From: Armatimonadota bacterium
Lineage (GTDB): Bacteria; Armatimonadota; Armatimonadia; Armatimonadales; Capsulimonadaceae
Length of the DNA: 45,617 nucleotides
Reading direction: 5' to 3'
Assembly (NCBI GenBank): GCA_019239955.1
Contig: JAFAZD010000001.1
Coordinates: forward strand, 1-45,617
Shown: positions 1 through 8,493 of the stretch, piece by piece
How positions within the stretch are numbered: the first letter of the stretch is position 1
Layout of the letters: each line of letters starts with the position of its first letter
Translations under genes and position numbers: made by a program
The notes under the pieces: model-generated
Seen by the model: the letters and a program-made list of their open reading frames with translations, nothing else
What the model was told of the DNA's origin: nothing
The model's database searches: none

Positions 1-782
1 CCGAGTTTTTTGAGCGCCTCCTGCCACTCGTCCTTGTAGGGGCGCAGGGTGGAGACGATGGCCTCGGCGATGGCGAGGTTGCGGAACCACTTGTGATTGG
101 CGGGGACGATGTACCAGGGGGCGTGCTTGGTGGCGGTGTGGGACAGCGCCTCGGCATAGGCCGCCTGATACTCCTTCCAGTACTGCCGCTCCTCCCAGTC
201 GCCGGGCGAGAGCTTCCAGGCCTTTTCGTCATCCTTCTCGCGGGCCAGCAGACGCTCCTCCTGCTCCTTCTTGCTGATGTGCAGGAAAAACTTCAGGATG
301 ATGGTGTCGTTGCCCGTGAGCAGTTTTTCAAAGTTGTTGATCTCGTCGTATCGAGCCTCCCACACGTCCTTCTTGATGAGGTTGTGGACGCGGGTGACGA
401 GGACATCTTCATAATGCGAGCGGTTGAAGATCGTCATCATGCCGCGCGCGGGGGCCTTCTGGTGGACGCGCCACAGGAAGTCATGCGCCTGTTCCAGCGG
501 CGTGGGGATCTTGAAAGAGGCCACGTCGCAGCCCTGGGGATTGATCGTGGACATGACATGGGCGATGGTGCCGTCCTTGCCCGACGTGTCCAGGCCTTGC
601 AGGACGATCAGGACGCTGTGCTTCTGGGCGGCATAGAGCCATTCCTGCAACTCGTCCAGCTCGTGACCGAGTTCGGCCAGCGCGATCTTGCCGGTGTCTT
701 TGTCCGCCTTGCCCGTGTCGTCGGGGTCGTAGTCGCTCAAGTCAACCCTATTTTCTTTGTCAAGTTTGATTGCGTAGCTCAT
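1..782 (-). CDS. Polyphosphate kinase 2 (PPK2) family protein, 3' end cut by window
   Basis: PPK2 enzymes transfer phosphate between polyphosphate and nucleotides in the cytoplasm. The minus-strand reading frame starts at ATG 780-782, preceded by an AAAGGAG Shine-Dalgarno, and runs off the window after about 260 codons. Visible motifs are the P-loop GLDTSGKDGT near residue 65, FNRSHYEDVLVTRVH near residue 120 and HKWFRNL near the C-terminus. All are family hallmarks. The Glu in NRSHYE is the residue I associate with the class III (AMP/ADP-phosphorylating) group, so that is the likelier class, though this is recall rather than alignment. Typical length is 260-300 residues, so little is missing. 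The gene lies 18 bp downstream of the DUF512 gene on the same strand and is probably cotranscribed with it. Confidence 0.9.
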   Translation of the reverse strand, partial: MSYAIKLDKENRVDLSDYDPDDTGKADKDTGKIALAELGHELDELQEWLYAAQKHSVLIVLQGLDTSGKDGTIAHVMSTINPQGCDVASFKIPTPLEQAHDFLWRVHQKAPARGMMTIFNRSHYEDVLVTRVHNLIKKDVWEARYDEINNFEKLLTGNDTIILKFFLHISKKEQEERLLAREKDDEKAWKLSPGDWEERQYWKEYQAAYAEALSHTATKHAPWYIVPANHKWFRNLAIAEAIVSTLRPYKDEWQEALKKL

Positions 783-800
783 CCCACTCTCCTTTGAGGC

Positions 801-2237
801 TTAGTTGAAAATCGCCTTCGCCGCCGCCGAGGGCATCCGCTCGACGACGCAGACCTCGCGGCCAACGGCGGTTTCAAACTCCGGCAGGGTCATGTCGTCC
901 AGAAAGATGTCTCGGTCGGGGTCGCGCAGCATGATGGAGGGCAGGATGACGCGCTGCCCCAGGTCGTCACCCATCCCGCGCAGGGCGGCGACCATGTCGC
1001 GGCCCGTGAGCAGGCCCGCGACGCTGATGTTGCCCTCGAAAAAGGTATTATGGATGGCGCAGACGTTGACCGACAGATTGTCAACTCTGTTCAATGTTTG
1101 CGCGAAATCCTGAACGAGTGGGGCGGCCAGCTCGCCCGTCACGAGCGTTGCCGTGCATGCGCGGGGCAGGCGGGCGGGGAGGCGGCGGGCGACCTTCTGG
1201 ACATCATCCAGGAACAGGCGGACGAGGCCGACGCCGTCCTCCAATTGCGGGAAGCCCTCGTACTGGCGAGCGGGCGGGATGGGGGCGCCGGCATTCAGGT
1301 AGAATTCATCGCTGAGGAAGACGAAATTGGTTTCCAGAGTCCTGCGGTACTCTTTGCGCCAGGTCTCGACGTCGGCCACCAAATTGCGGCAGAAGTCGGG
1401 GGCGCAGGTGGTCAGGGCGGCGAGGCGATCACGGAACTGGGTCAGACCAACGGGCACGACGGCAACGGACAGGACGCCCCCCCCGCCCCCAATTCCGGGG
1501 GGGCCGTCTGCGTCCGGGTGCAGCGCGGCCAGATCGCGCACGGTGTGCTCGAGCACTTCGCCGTCGTTGTAGCCGGGGCAGAGGACGACCTGGCCGTGGA
1601 TTTGGATTTTGGCGTCGGCGAGCATTTGGAGGCGCGGCAGGATCGGTTCCGGGCCTTTGCGTCCCAGCATCCGGCCCCGCACCTCCGGGTCGGTCGCGTG
1701 GACGGAGACGAACAGCGGCGAGAGCCGCTGGTCAATGACGCGCTGGAACTCGGCCTCGCCCATGTTGGTGAGCGTGAGATAGTTGCCGTGCAGGAACGAG
1801 AGCCGGTAGTCGTCGTCCTTGATGTAGAGCGAGGGGCGCAGGCCCTTGGGCTGCTGGTACAGGAAGCAGAAGACGCACTTGTTCTTGCAGATGTGGACGC
1901 GGTCAAAGAGGTCGTCGCCGAACTCGATGCCCAGGTCCTCGTCGTAACCCTTCCTGATGGTGAACTGCACTGGGCCGACGCCGGGGCGGGTCACGTCCAG
2001 CGTCACCCGCTCGCCCGCCGTCAGGAAGGCGAAATCCACGATGTCCAATACGGGCTGACCGTTGACGTGGGTAAGCACGTCGCCGACGCGGACGCCGGCC
2101 TCAGCGGCGGCGCTTTCGGGGTCCACCGCCCGCACCGTGGCGCGCTCGGCCTTGGGCCGCCGCGTGACCACGTTCTCGTCGGCCATCGGCAGGGCCAGGG
2201 TTCGCAGGCCGACGGAACTTTCGGAATTCATCGCCAT
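801..2237 (-). CDS. PDZ / radical SAM / DUF512 family protein
   Basis: A 478-residue cytoplasmic protein of the DUF512 radical SAM family, whose reaction is unknown. An N-terminal PDZ-like domain (about residues 30-95) is followed by a CxxxCxxC iron-sulfur motif (C117, C121, C124, in ICKNKCVFCF) and the conserved stretch RPSLYIKDDDYRLSFLHGNY, both diagnostic. The C-terminal half is the DUF512 region. A short Gly-rich stretch near residues 246-254 (DGPPGIGGGGG) is encoded by a GC palindrome at 1483-1503 that recurs elsewhere in the window. The start codon is 8 nt from a TATAAT box with no Shine-Dalgarno, so translation may be leaderless. It shares a 35-bp divergent region with the plus-strand DUF6259 gene. 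Confidence 0.88.
   Translation of the reverse strand: MAMNSESSVGLRTLALPMADENVVTRRPKAERATVRAVDPESAAAEAGVRVGDVLTHVNGQPVLDIVDFAFLTAGERVTLDVTRPGVGPVQFTIRKGYDEDLGIEFGDDLFDRVHICKNKCVFCFLYQQPKGLRPSLYIKDDDYRLSFLHGNYLTLTNMGEAEFQRVIDQRLSPLFVSVHATDPEVRGRMLGRKGPEPILPRLQMLADAKIQIHGQVVLCPGYNDGEVLEHTVRDLAALHPDADGPPGIGGGGGVLSVAVVPVGLTQFRDRLAALTTCAPDFCRNLVADVETWRKEYRRTLETNFVFLSDEFYLNAGAPIPPARQYEGFPQLEDGVGLVRLFLDDVQKVARRLPARLPRACTATLVTGELAAPLVQDFAQTLNRVDNLSVNVCAIHNTFFEGNISVAGLLTGRDMVAALRGMGDDLGQRVILPSIMLRDPDRDIFLDDMTLPEFETAVGREVCVVERMPSAAAKAIFN
1483..1503. repeat. Short GC palindrome inside the DUF512 gene
   Basis: A C-run/AATTC/G-run hairpin that matches, apart from one base, the hairpin at 11131-11148 inside the ABC ATPase gene (shared core CCGCCCCCAATTC then G-run). 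Here it is translated in frame as a Gly-rich loop of the DUF512 protein. It looks like a small dispersed palindromic repeat tolerated in a surface loop. Confidence 0.6.
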
Positions 2238-2245
2238 GACGCATT

Positions 2246-2251
2246 ATTATA
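2246..2251 (-). promoter_or_regulatory. -10 box for the DUF512/ppk2 unit, leaderless layout
   Basis: A perfect TATAAT in the context CGGGTATAAT lies 8 nt before the DUF512 start codon, so transcription should begin at or within two bases of the ATG. No convincing -35 box is visible. Confidence 0.55.
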
Positions 2252-2272
2252 CCCGGTTTCTGGAGGAGACCC

Positions 2273-4972
2273 GTGACGCCTCAATTGCACCTTCTGCTCT
2301 GGCCCCTGGCCCTGTGGCTCTTGATCCCCTTGCCGCCCACGTCCGCTGTGGACACGCATGGGCCAATCATCGTGCGGGGCGGCGGGGGCGAGGTCGGCTT
2401 CGACCCGCAGACGGGCCGGATCGTCTTCCTCCGGCGCAGTGGAAGCAAGGACATTCCCGGCATCGCACAGACACCGCCCGGCGGCGACCTCTGGACGCTG
2501 CGCCTGCGCGGGGGGCAGACGGTGCGCGCGGGTGACTTCCTCAAAGACAGGCCCCTGACGATGGAGCGTTACGGTCCGCAAGCCATCCGCCTGATCTACG
2601 CCTCCGCCCAGGGCGCGACCGTGACCGTGGACGCGGCGGGATCGGCGGCGGGCATTGACCTGCGCCTCTCGGTGAAGGGCCTGGCGGACGACGTGCTGGA
2701 CGCCGCCGTGCCCGACGACCTCTCGTTTGACCCGGCTGGCCTCCACCGCGTCCTGTTCCCGGAGCACCTCGGCATCGCACTCAAGCCCTCCTTTTTTGAG
2801 GCGCACGCAGAGGCCGTCGCGTGGGACAGCGCGCCGGTCGGGCCGGAGGGGCTGCGCCGCGTCGCCGGGGTGAGTTGTCGCATGGACCCGCTGGACGCCG
2901 CCCCCGTCACCGTCCGCGCGACCGCGCTGGGGCGGCAAACGTTGGGAGCGGACTTGTCGGCACAGTGGGAGGCCGCGCCGCGCCTGGTCAACCGTCCCTC
3001 CGTGCCCGAGCCCGATGTCCCGCTGCTGACTTCGGACGCCGGGGCGTATTTGGGCGGCCATCGGATCGGGTCCGGGCTGCTGCTGCGCTTCGGCGGCCCG
3101 GTGCGCGCTGAGGACGGGCCGCTGGCAGCCCGGACCGCCGAGCGGTTAGTGGCCGCGCTGGCGCAATCACCTGCCGCGTTCGGGCTGACGCCGCAAACGG
3201 GCCGCACGCGCGTCGTGCTGATCCTGCTGCCGCACGCCAACACCGGCCTTGCCAGCGAAGGGGCACGGCTGCAAAACTCCCCGACGTTGGCCGGGGCGGG
3301 GCTGCAAGTGACCATCGCCGACGGCCCGGAGTCGCTGCGGGCCGCGCTGGGCGACGCGCGGACCTTGGCCGTCATCAACCCCTACGGCGAGCAGTTTCCG
3401 GCGGGCGACGATCCCGGCGCGATGCTGGACGCCATTCACGGCTACCTGAGCGGGGGCGGCGCGTGGCTGGAGACCGGCGGCTACTCGTTCTATTACGGGC
3501 TGCGCGCGAACCACTTCCTCAGCCTAGAGGACCATCATCCGTCGCGCGCGTTTTCGGATTTCGGCGGCATTGAAACTAACACCGGCAGCGTGAGCCTCTA
3601 CGGCGTTCAGGACGCGCACGATGCCCATCTTATCTTCGTGCCATCCCTCTGGCGAACGGTTGGGGACGCTGCCGGCGGCCATCTACAGCGGCTCTGGCAG
3701 ACCTTTCTGCCGAAAACAGAGGGTGGACAGACGCCCCCCGTGCGCCTGCGCGTGAGTGACCGGGACGCGCGGGCCGCGCTGCGGGCGTATGCCAAAGACA
3801 ATGGCCTGGACCGGCCCCTCGCGGCGAAGATGCCGCGCCGTACATTGGAACTCTGGAAGCGTTCCGTGATGGTCAAGCTGGTGGCCGGCACGGCCGATGA
3901 GGAGCTGGCCCTGCTGGACCACCTCCCCACCCCGGCGATCCTGCATCTGGTGGCGTACCTGCACGGCGGGTTTGACCGGCAGTACCCCGACCACCTGCCG
4001 CCCAATCCCCGCTACGGCACGCCCGAACAGTTCCGGCAGGTGATTGACAGAGCGCACGTGCGGGGCGACCTGGTGATGCCCTACACCAACACGACCTGGT
4101 GGCCGGACAACCCCAAAGAGCCGACATTTTTGGCAGCGGGCGACGCGCCCCTGCTCGTGCGCCTGGACGGCCAGCACAACCACGAGACTTACGGCCCTGG
4201 CTCGTCCGGGTGGAGCATTACGCCCTTCCACCCGGCGGTCACGGCGTCGGTGGACCGGCTGATGGACCAGTTCACGCGCGAGTACCCGGTGGACATCCTG
4301 TTCGGGGATCAGAACGGCGCGCGGGGGCTGATGTACGACGTCAATCCCGCCTCCCCCACCCCCTACGCCTACACGCAGGGCATGATTGACCTTGCCGCCC
4401 GGGCCGCCGCCAAAGTGCCGGTCGCCACGGAGGACGGCTTCGACCGCCTGCTCAACGCCGAGTCCATGTTCTGCGGACTGACCCAGGAGCTGGTGGCCTT
4501 CCCGTACACACACGACACGCTGCTGAAGGACCGTCTCCCGGACGCCGACTGGGAGTTCTTCCCGATGGCCCAGTACGTCGCCCATGACAAGGCCTTTTTC
4601 ATCCACCACGACCTCGGCGCGGGCGTCGCCGACCGTGACGCCCTTCTGTGGACGCTGGCGCTCGGCTACGGGATGAGCCTCTCCGTAAGCCCGAACGAGG
4701 CGGCTGATGCCCGAAAAATGGAGTGGCTGTCCTACCTCGCGCAGTTGCAGCGGACGCTCGGCCCGCACTACATGGGCGCGCCGCTGACGGCGTTCCGCTA
4801 CCTGCGCGGCAGCGGCAGCCAGGGCGTCATGGAGGCCGTGTACGGCGACATGCGCGTCGTCGTCAATTTGACCGATCGGCCCTACCGAGATGGCCCTGTC
4901 AACGTCGCCGCGCACGGCTTCTCCGCCCGCACCGGAAAGATCGTAGAGACGCTGCCATCCGGCCTGCCGTGA
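2273..4972 (+). CDS. Secreted DUF6259-type protein
   Basis: An 899-residue exported protein that I place in the DUF6259 family, which is probably carbohydrate-related but of unproven activity. The start is GTG, preceded at good distance by GGAGGAG. Residues 1-26 form a signal peptide (LLLWPLALWLLIPLPPTSA). A central segment near residues 360-410 (INPYGEQFPAG, YLSGGGAWLETGGYSFYYGL) resembles a glutamine-amidotransferase-like fold. The family-typical region around 560-720 contains YLHGGFDRQYPDHLPP, LVMPYTNTTWWPDNP, DILFGDQNGARG and VATEDGFDRLLN, and resembles a (beta/alpha)8 glycosidase barrel with acidic residues at strand ends. Substrate is unknown. The gene stands alone between divergent DUF512 and the sigma operon. 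Confidence 0.65.
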   Translation: MTPQLHLLLWPLALWLLIPLPPTSAVDTHGPIIVRGGGGEVGFDPQTGRIVFLRRSGSKDIPGIAQTPPGGDLWTLRLRGGQTVRAGDFLKDRPLTMERYGPQAIRLIYASAQGATVTVDAAGSAAGIDLRLSVKGLADDVLDAAVPDDLSFDPAGLHRVLFPEHLGIALKPSFFEAHAEAVAWDSAPVGPEGLRRVAGVSCRMDPLDAAPVTVRATALGRQTLGADLSAQWEAAPRLVNRPSVPEPDVPLLTSDAGAYLGGHRIGSGLLLRFGGPVRAEDGPLAARTAERLVAALAQSPAAFGLTPQTGRTRVVLILLPHANTGLASEGARLQNSPTLAGAGLQVTIADGPESLRAALGDARTLAVINPYGEQFPAGDDPGAMLDAIHGYLSGGGAWLETGGYSFYYGLRANHFLSLEDHHPSRAFSDFGGIETNTGSVSLYGVQDAHDAHLIFVPSLWRTVGDAAGGHLQRLWQTFLPKTEGGQTPPVRLRVSDRDARAALRAYAKDNGLDRPLAAKMPRRTLELWKRSVMVKLVAGTADEELALLDHLPTPAILHLVAYLHGGFDRQYPDHLPPNPRYGTPEQFRQVIDRAHVRGDLVMPYTNTTWWPDNPKEPTFLAAGDAPLLVRLDGQHNHETYGPGSSGWSITPFHPAVTASVDRLMDQFTREYPVDILFGDQNGARGLMYDVNPASPTPYAYTQGMIDLAARAAAKVPVATEDGFDRLLNAESMFCGLTQELVAFPYTHDTLLKDRLPDADWEFFPMAQYVAHDKAFFIHHDLGAGVADRDALLWTLALGYGMSLSVSPNEAADARKMEWLSYLAQLQRTLGPHYMGAPLTAFRYLRGSGSQGVMEAVYGDMRVVVNLTDRPYRDGPVNVAAHGFSARTGKIVETLPSGLP

Positions 4973-5008
4973 ACGGTTCCGGGGCGCGTAAAATTTTTTG
5001 TGGCCTGT

Positions 5009-5037
5009 GCAACTTTTCGCGCGCTGCCGTGTCACAC
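5009..5037 (+). promoter_or_regulatory. Putative ECF-type promoter of the sigma operon
   Basis: A GCAACTTT element and a GTGTCACAC element start 20 nt apart, ending 26 nt before the sigma factor start codon. An AAC-containing -35 and a GTC-containing -10 at this distance are typical of ECF sigma promoters, which suggests autoregulation. The same two blocks with the same spacing occur at 40241-40269 upstream of the NB-ARC/TPR gene. Confidence 0.65.
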
Positions 5038-5063
5038 AAGACAAGGGAAAGAGTTTCTGACGA

Positions 5064-5723
5064 ATGCTGCGTGATCGCCATTCGCATTTCGCCGCGATGC
5101 TGCCTCGCCTGGACCCGGACGTGGCCCTGGTCCGCCAGTTCCGGGCGACGGGCAACCCGGCGCTGTTCGAGGCGCTGTTCAAGAAGTACCAGACGCCGAT
5201 CTTTCACCTGGTCTGCCGCATGGTCAATGGCGAGGACGCCTATGATCTGACGCAGGAAGTCTTTTATCGGGCCCTACGCTCGCTGGCCGCGTTCAAGGGC
5301 GACTGCAAGTTCAGCACCTGGCTCTACACGATTGCGAAGAACACCTGCCTGAACCACATGCGCGAGAACAAGAAACGGGCGGCGATGGAGGGGTATTCGC
5401 TGGACGAGACCTCGGAGCCGGGCGAGGCCAGCGGCGGGCCGGAGCCGTCCGATCCCGGCGCGGACGTGGCCCGGATCGTCGAGACGCGCGAGTTGCAGCG
5501 TGCGGTGGACGGGGTGCTCGCCCAGCTCACGCCGGAGCAGCGCCTCCTGATGATCCTGCGCGACTTTGAGCAGTTGTCGTATGAGGAGATCAGCGAGATC
5601 ACGGACCTGAGCATTGTCAATGTCAAGTCCAAGCTGCACCGGGCGCGGCTGGCCTTCAAGGCGAAATTTCAGCCGTACCTGGCATTGGTGAGTGTCGACG
5701 GGGGAGACGTGCAGGCCAAATGA
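5064..5723 (+). CDS. ECF-family RNA polymerase sigma factor
   Basis: A 219-residue alternative sigma factor. Region 2 is clear (ALFEALFKKYQTPIFHLVCR, DAYDLTQEVFYRALRSL, STWLYTIAKNTCLNHMR, residues about 30-110). An acidic linker of about 40 residues follows, then region 4 (LTPEQRLLMILRDFEQLSYEEISEITDLSIVNVKSKLHRARLAFK, about 152-200), which binds the -35 element. The first of two in-frame ATGs is used here; the second, 11 codons in, is possible. It heads a tight operon with a short acidic protein, probably its anti-sigma factor, and an NfeD-type membrane protease. Target genes may include the NLR-like gene at 40287, judged by a shared promoter motif. Confidence 0.93.
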   Translation: MLRDRHSHFAAMLPRLDPDVALVRQFRATGNPALFEALFKKYQTPIFHLVCRMVNGEDAYDLTQEVFYRALRSLAAFKGDCKFSTWLYTIAKNTCLNHMRENKKRAAMEGYSLDETSEPGEASGGPEPSDPGADVARIVETRELQRAVDGVLAQLTPEQRLLMILRDFEQLSYEEISEITDLSIVNVKSKLHRARLAFKAKFQPYLALVSVDGGDVQAK

Positions 5724-5739
5724 TGAGGGGTGATGTATC

Positions 5740-6150
5740 GTGACGGCCGATGAGGCGAGAGCCTTGTACTCAGACTATCTGGAAGATGCGCTGGACCCGG
5801 CGACGCGGGACGCCATGCAGGCCTTCCTGGCCGAGCGCCCGGAGAGCGCCGCCGAGCTGATCGCCTTCGAGCGGACGCTGGCGCTGGTGCGCCGCCTGCC
5901 GCCGCGCGAGCCGTCGCTGGACCTGTGGCGCGAGTTCGCGCCGCGCATGGCCGAGTACCAGGCGGAGCGCCGGATGAGCCTGGGACAGCGGGTCCGCCTG
6001 AACTGGCTGCGGATGCTGTCGCAGTTCAGCGCCGGGCTGATCCTGTGGACGCACGCGCTGGCGAGCCGCACCCACGCGCGCCTGGAGCGCTACCTGCTGC
6101 ATGACCCCCTGACCCATTTCCAGCGCAACGACCTGGGGGAGATGGGCTGA
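5740..6150 (+). CDS. Putative anti-sigma factor
   Basis: A 136-residue protein starting at GTG, 16 bp after the sigma gene, with GAGGGG upstream. The N-terminal pattern (DEARALYSDYLEDALDPATRDAMQAFLAERPESAAELIAFERTLALVRRLP) is the helical layout of zf-HC2-type anti-sigma domains, where a short helix-turn-helix segment precedes a leucine-rich helix. It lacks the usual HxxxCxxC zinc motif, so a zinc-free anti-sigma domain is more likely. A mildly hydrophobic stretch near residues 90-107 might touch the membrane but is a weak transmembrane candidate. The stop overlaps the next start (ATGA), giving translational coupling to the NfeD gene. Function is inferred mainly from position. Confidence 0.6.
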   Translation: MTADEARALYSDYLEDALDPATRDAMQAFLAERPESAAELIAFERTLALVRRLPPREPSLDLWREFAPRMAEYQAERRMSLGQRVRLNWLRMLSQFSAGLILWTHALASRTHARLERYLLHDPLTHFQRNDLGEMG

Positions 6151-7421
6151 TGAAGACACAGAGGCTCCTGATTGCTCTCTGGCTGCTCCTGGCGGTGTCC
6201 GGAGTGCGCGCCGATGCGCCCAGGGTGTACGTGATTGACGTTCACGGCAGCCTGTCATCGCCGATGGGGGCGTGGGTGGATCGGCAGATGGACGCGGCAT
6301 GGAAGGCGGGGGCGGCGGGGATCATCCTGGACATTGACTCCGAGGGCGGCAGCATGGACGCCGCGCGGCAGGTCGAGGCGGCGGTGCTGGCGCGGTCGGC
6401 GGACGTGCCGGTCGCGGCCTACGTCCACAACGAGGCGCGGGGGCCGAGCAGCCTGATCGCCGTCGCCTGCAAGACGCTGGCGATGGCCCCCGGCGGGTCG
6501 CTGGGCGGCGCGCCCCCCGACGCCTCCAAGACGGACTTCCAGGCGGCGGCGGAGGCAGGCGGGCGCAACCCCGGCTACGCCGCCGCGTTCGTCGCAGCGG
6601 ACACGGCGCTGCCGTCCGTGTCCGTCAGGCCGGGGGACAGCCTGACGCTGACCACGCAGCAGGCGCAGCACGTCGGGTACGCCGACGTGGTCGCGCCGGA
6701 CTTCCCCGCCGTGCTGGCGAAGATGAATCTGGCGTCCGCGCAGCTCGTCCCGGTGCAGGTGACGACGTGGGACCTGGTGGCGCTCTGGGTCAGCCGGCCC
6801 TGGGCGACCATCCTGCTGCTGGGGCTGGGGCTGGCGCTGGTGGTGATCGAGATGCTGACATTGCACTCGTGGGGGCTGGCCGGGGTCATCGGCGGCGCGC
6901 TGGTCTTGCTGATCTTCGCCGCGCACATCACGGTCGGCACGGCGACCTGGGTGGGAGTGGTCCTGTTCCTCGCCGGGGTCGCGCTGCTGCTGTTTGAGAC
7001 GCATGTGTTTCCGGGGCACGGCCTTTCGGCCCTGGCGGGTCTCGTCCTGATTTTTCTGGGGATGTTTTACGCGCTCGGCGGCGTCCAGACCGGCGCGCTG
7101 TATTCAGCCGGGGCGGCGCTGCTGATGACGCTGGGGATCATCATCGCGTTCTTCAGCTACCTGCCGCGCTCCCCGATCTGGAACAAGCTGGGGCAGCCAA
7201 TGCGCCAGTCGGCGGCGGCGGGATACGTCTCCAGCCAGAACTACACGGAGTACGTCGGCCAGGTCGGCGTTACCGTGACTCTGCTGCGGCCCTCCGGCAC
7301 CGCGGAGATAGACGGCGTGCGCCTGCCGGTAGTGACGGAGGGCGAGTTCCTGCCCGCGCAGACGCCCGTGCAGGTCGTCGCGGTGCAGGGTGGACGGATC
7401 GTGGTGCGGGCGCATCCGTAG
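6150..7421 (+). CDS. NfeD-type membrane-bound ClpP-class serine protease
   Basis: A 423-residue long-form NfeD protein. A signal peptide (residues 1-22) precedes a ClpP-like domain (about 25-200) with IILDIDSEGGSMDAARQV and the nucleophile region GPSSLIAVACKTLAMAPGGSLGGA. Four to five membrane helices follow (about 210-335), then a C-terminal OB-fold domain (YVGQVGVTVTLLRPSGTAEIDGVRLPV). Known long NfeD proteins cleave membrane substrates such as stomatins and influence membrane organisation. No stomatin gene is adjacent. The gene overlaps the putative anti-sigma gene by one base, so it belongs to the sigma operon and may take part in envelope-stress sensing; that role is inference. Confidence 0.85.
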   Translation: MKTQRLLIALWLLLAVSGVRADAPRVYVIDVHGSLSSPMGAWVDRQMDAAWKAGAAGIILDIDSEGGSMDAARQVEAAVLARSADVPVAAYVHNEARGPSSLIAVACKTLAMAPGGSLGGAPPDASKTDFQAAAEAGGRNPGYAAAFVAADTALPSVSVRPGDSLTLTTQQAQHVGYADVVAPDFPAVLAKMNLASAQLVPVQVTTWDLVALWVSRPWATILLLGLGLALVVIEMLTLHSWGLAGVIGGALVLLIFAAHITVGTATWVGVVLFLAGVALLLFETHVFPGHGLSALAGLVLIFLGMFYALGGVQTGALYSAGAALLMTLGIIIAFFSYLPRSPIWNKLGQPMRQSAAAGYVSSQNYTEYVGQVGVTVTLLRPSGTAEIDGVRLPVVTEGEFLPAQTPVQVVAVQGGRIVVRAHP

Positions 7422-7435
7422 ACCACGCCGCAGAA

Positions 7436-7580
7436 GACCTAACCCTGCCGCTGCGCGGCGGTCCCTTCCCTGTCAGGGAAGGGACCAGGAGCAGAGAGCC
7501 AGGAATAACAGCGCCAACCTTTCCTCTCCTTCCCCTCCTTTGCAGGGAGGGGACAGGCGGCTTGCCGCCAGGGGTAGGTC
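7436..7580. repeat. Palindromic intergenic element
   Basis: A 145-bp element bounded by GACCTA and TAGGTC arms, with nested stems: CTGCCGC/GCGGC, a perfect TCCCTTCCC/GGGAAGGGA hairpin and GGCGG/CCGCC. Its left half is nearly repeated at 13470-13516, at the end of mtaB. It fills most of the gap between the NfeD and RecB-like genes and may also act as a terminator. Confidence 0.65.
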
Positions 7581-7605
7581 GCCGCCAGCGATAGGTGAGA
7601 CCGGG

Positions 7606-7611
7606 TATAAT
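7606..7611 (+). promoter_or_regulatory. -10 box giving a leaderless nuclease mRNA
   Basis: TATAAT within CCGGGTATAAT, followed by six C residues and then the ATG at 7618. A start site 7 nt downstream of the hexamer falls on the A of the start codon. There is no Shine-Dalgarno. Confidence 0.6.
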
Positions 7612-7617
7612 CCCCCC

Positions 7618-8493
7618 ATGCCGCGCCCCCGCAAGTCCGCCGAGTCGAAGCCGGAAAGGCCCGCCAGGCCGCAGAAGCCGCCTGCTCAGAAGTCGCCGCG
7701 CAAGCCGGAGTTCTCCCCCACCCGCCTCAAGACGTTCCTGGCCTGCCCCATGATGTACCGGCTGGAGTACGTGGAAAGGCTGGGCCGGTTCTACCACCGG
7801 GCACGGGCCGGGTATGCGTTCGGCAGTACGCTGCATCAGACGCTGCAAAACTTCCATGAGTCGGGCGGCAGTGAGGCGGTCTCGGCGGAACAGTTGGTGG
7901 AGCGGCTGGAGGCCGATTGGCAGTCGCAGGGCTACCGGGATGCCGCACACGAGCAGGCGCACAAAGAGGCCGCCGTGCGGATATTGGCGACCTACCATGC
8001 GGCGGCGGCGGAGCGGGTCGACACGACGCGCACGTTCCTGACCGAGAAGATGCTGAAGTGGGACCTGGGGCCGTTCCTGCTGACGGGCCGCATTGACCGC
8101 GTGGACGAGCATACGGCGGACGGCGCGCTGGAGATCGTGGACTACAAATCCGGACGGCTGGACGTGACGGAGGAAGATGTCAGGGGCACACTCGCCATGT
8201 CCATCTACCAGCTGCTGGTCAAGCGCCACTGGCCCGACCGGCGTGTCTTCGCCACCATTCACGCCCTGCGCGGCGGCGTCACCGCGTCAGCCTCCTACGG
8301 CGACGAGGAATTGGCCGCGCTGGAAGAGGATGTGCGCGGCCTCGGCCTGCTGATCCTGGAGACCGACTTTCAGGCCGTCCGCCCCGTTCCCCTCCCCCAC
8401 GTCTGCCCCGACTGCGACTTCCTTCCCCTCTGCACCCGCGCCTGGAAGCGAGAAGGCCGCAATTATCTGGGGGAGTTGGGACTGCCCGGCTAA
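7618..8493 (+). CDS. RecB/Cas4-type PD-(D/E)XK nuclease
   Basis: A 291-residue nuclease-superfamily protein. A basic Pro-rich tail (1-30) precedes SPTRLKTFLACPMMYRLEYVERL, the usual N-terminal cysteine block. The catalytic core is GRIDRVDE and LEIVDYKSG (about residues 160-180), where the Asp, Asp and Lys form the PD-(D/E)XK site. The C-terminal CPDCDFLPLC, together with the N-terminal Cys, gives the four ligands of an iron-sulfur cluster as in AddB and Cas4. The longer upstream frame runs through the palindromic element and is rejected as start. No cas genes are adjacent, so a DNA repair or recombination role is likelier than CRISPR adaptation. Confidence 0.85.
   Translation: MPRPRKSAESKPERPARPQKPPAQKSPRKPEFSPTRLKTFLACPMMYRLEYVERLGRFYHRARAGYAFGSTLHQTLQNFHESGGSEAVSAEQLVERLEADWQSQGYRDAAHEQAHKEAAVRILATYHAAAAERVDTTRTFLTEKMLKWDLGPFLLTGRIDRVDEHTADGALEIVDYKSGRLDVTEEDVRGTLAMSIYQLLVKRHWPDRRVFATIHALRGGVTASASYGDEELAALEEDVRGLGLLILETDFQAVRPVPLPHVCPDCDFLPLCTRAWKREGRNYLGELGLPG

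Noticed and set aside
93-797. Long plus-strand frame opposite the PPK2 gene
   Set aside because: It is the antisense shadow of PPK2; the minus-strand protein has complete family motifs and a Shine-Dalgarno, the plus-strand one has neither.
1050-2276. 408-codon plus-strand frame opposite the DUF512 gene
   Set aside because: High GC leaves antisense frames open; the product is low in conserved pattern and rich in Gly/Ala/Glu runs.
3683-5182. 499-codon minus-strand frame opposite the DUF6259 and sigma genes
   Set aside because: It is antisense to two genes with clear signals, and has His/Arg/Val-rich shadow composition.
7390-7617. N-terminal extension of the RecB-like nuclease
   Set aside because: It reads through the palindromic repeat; the ATG at 7618 directly follows a promoter box.
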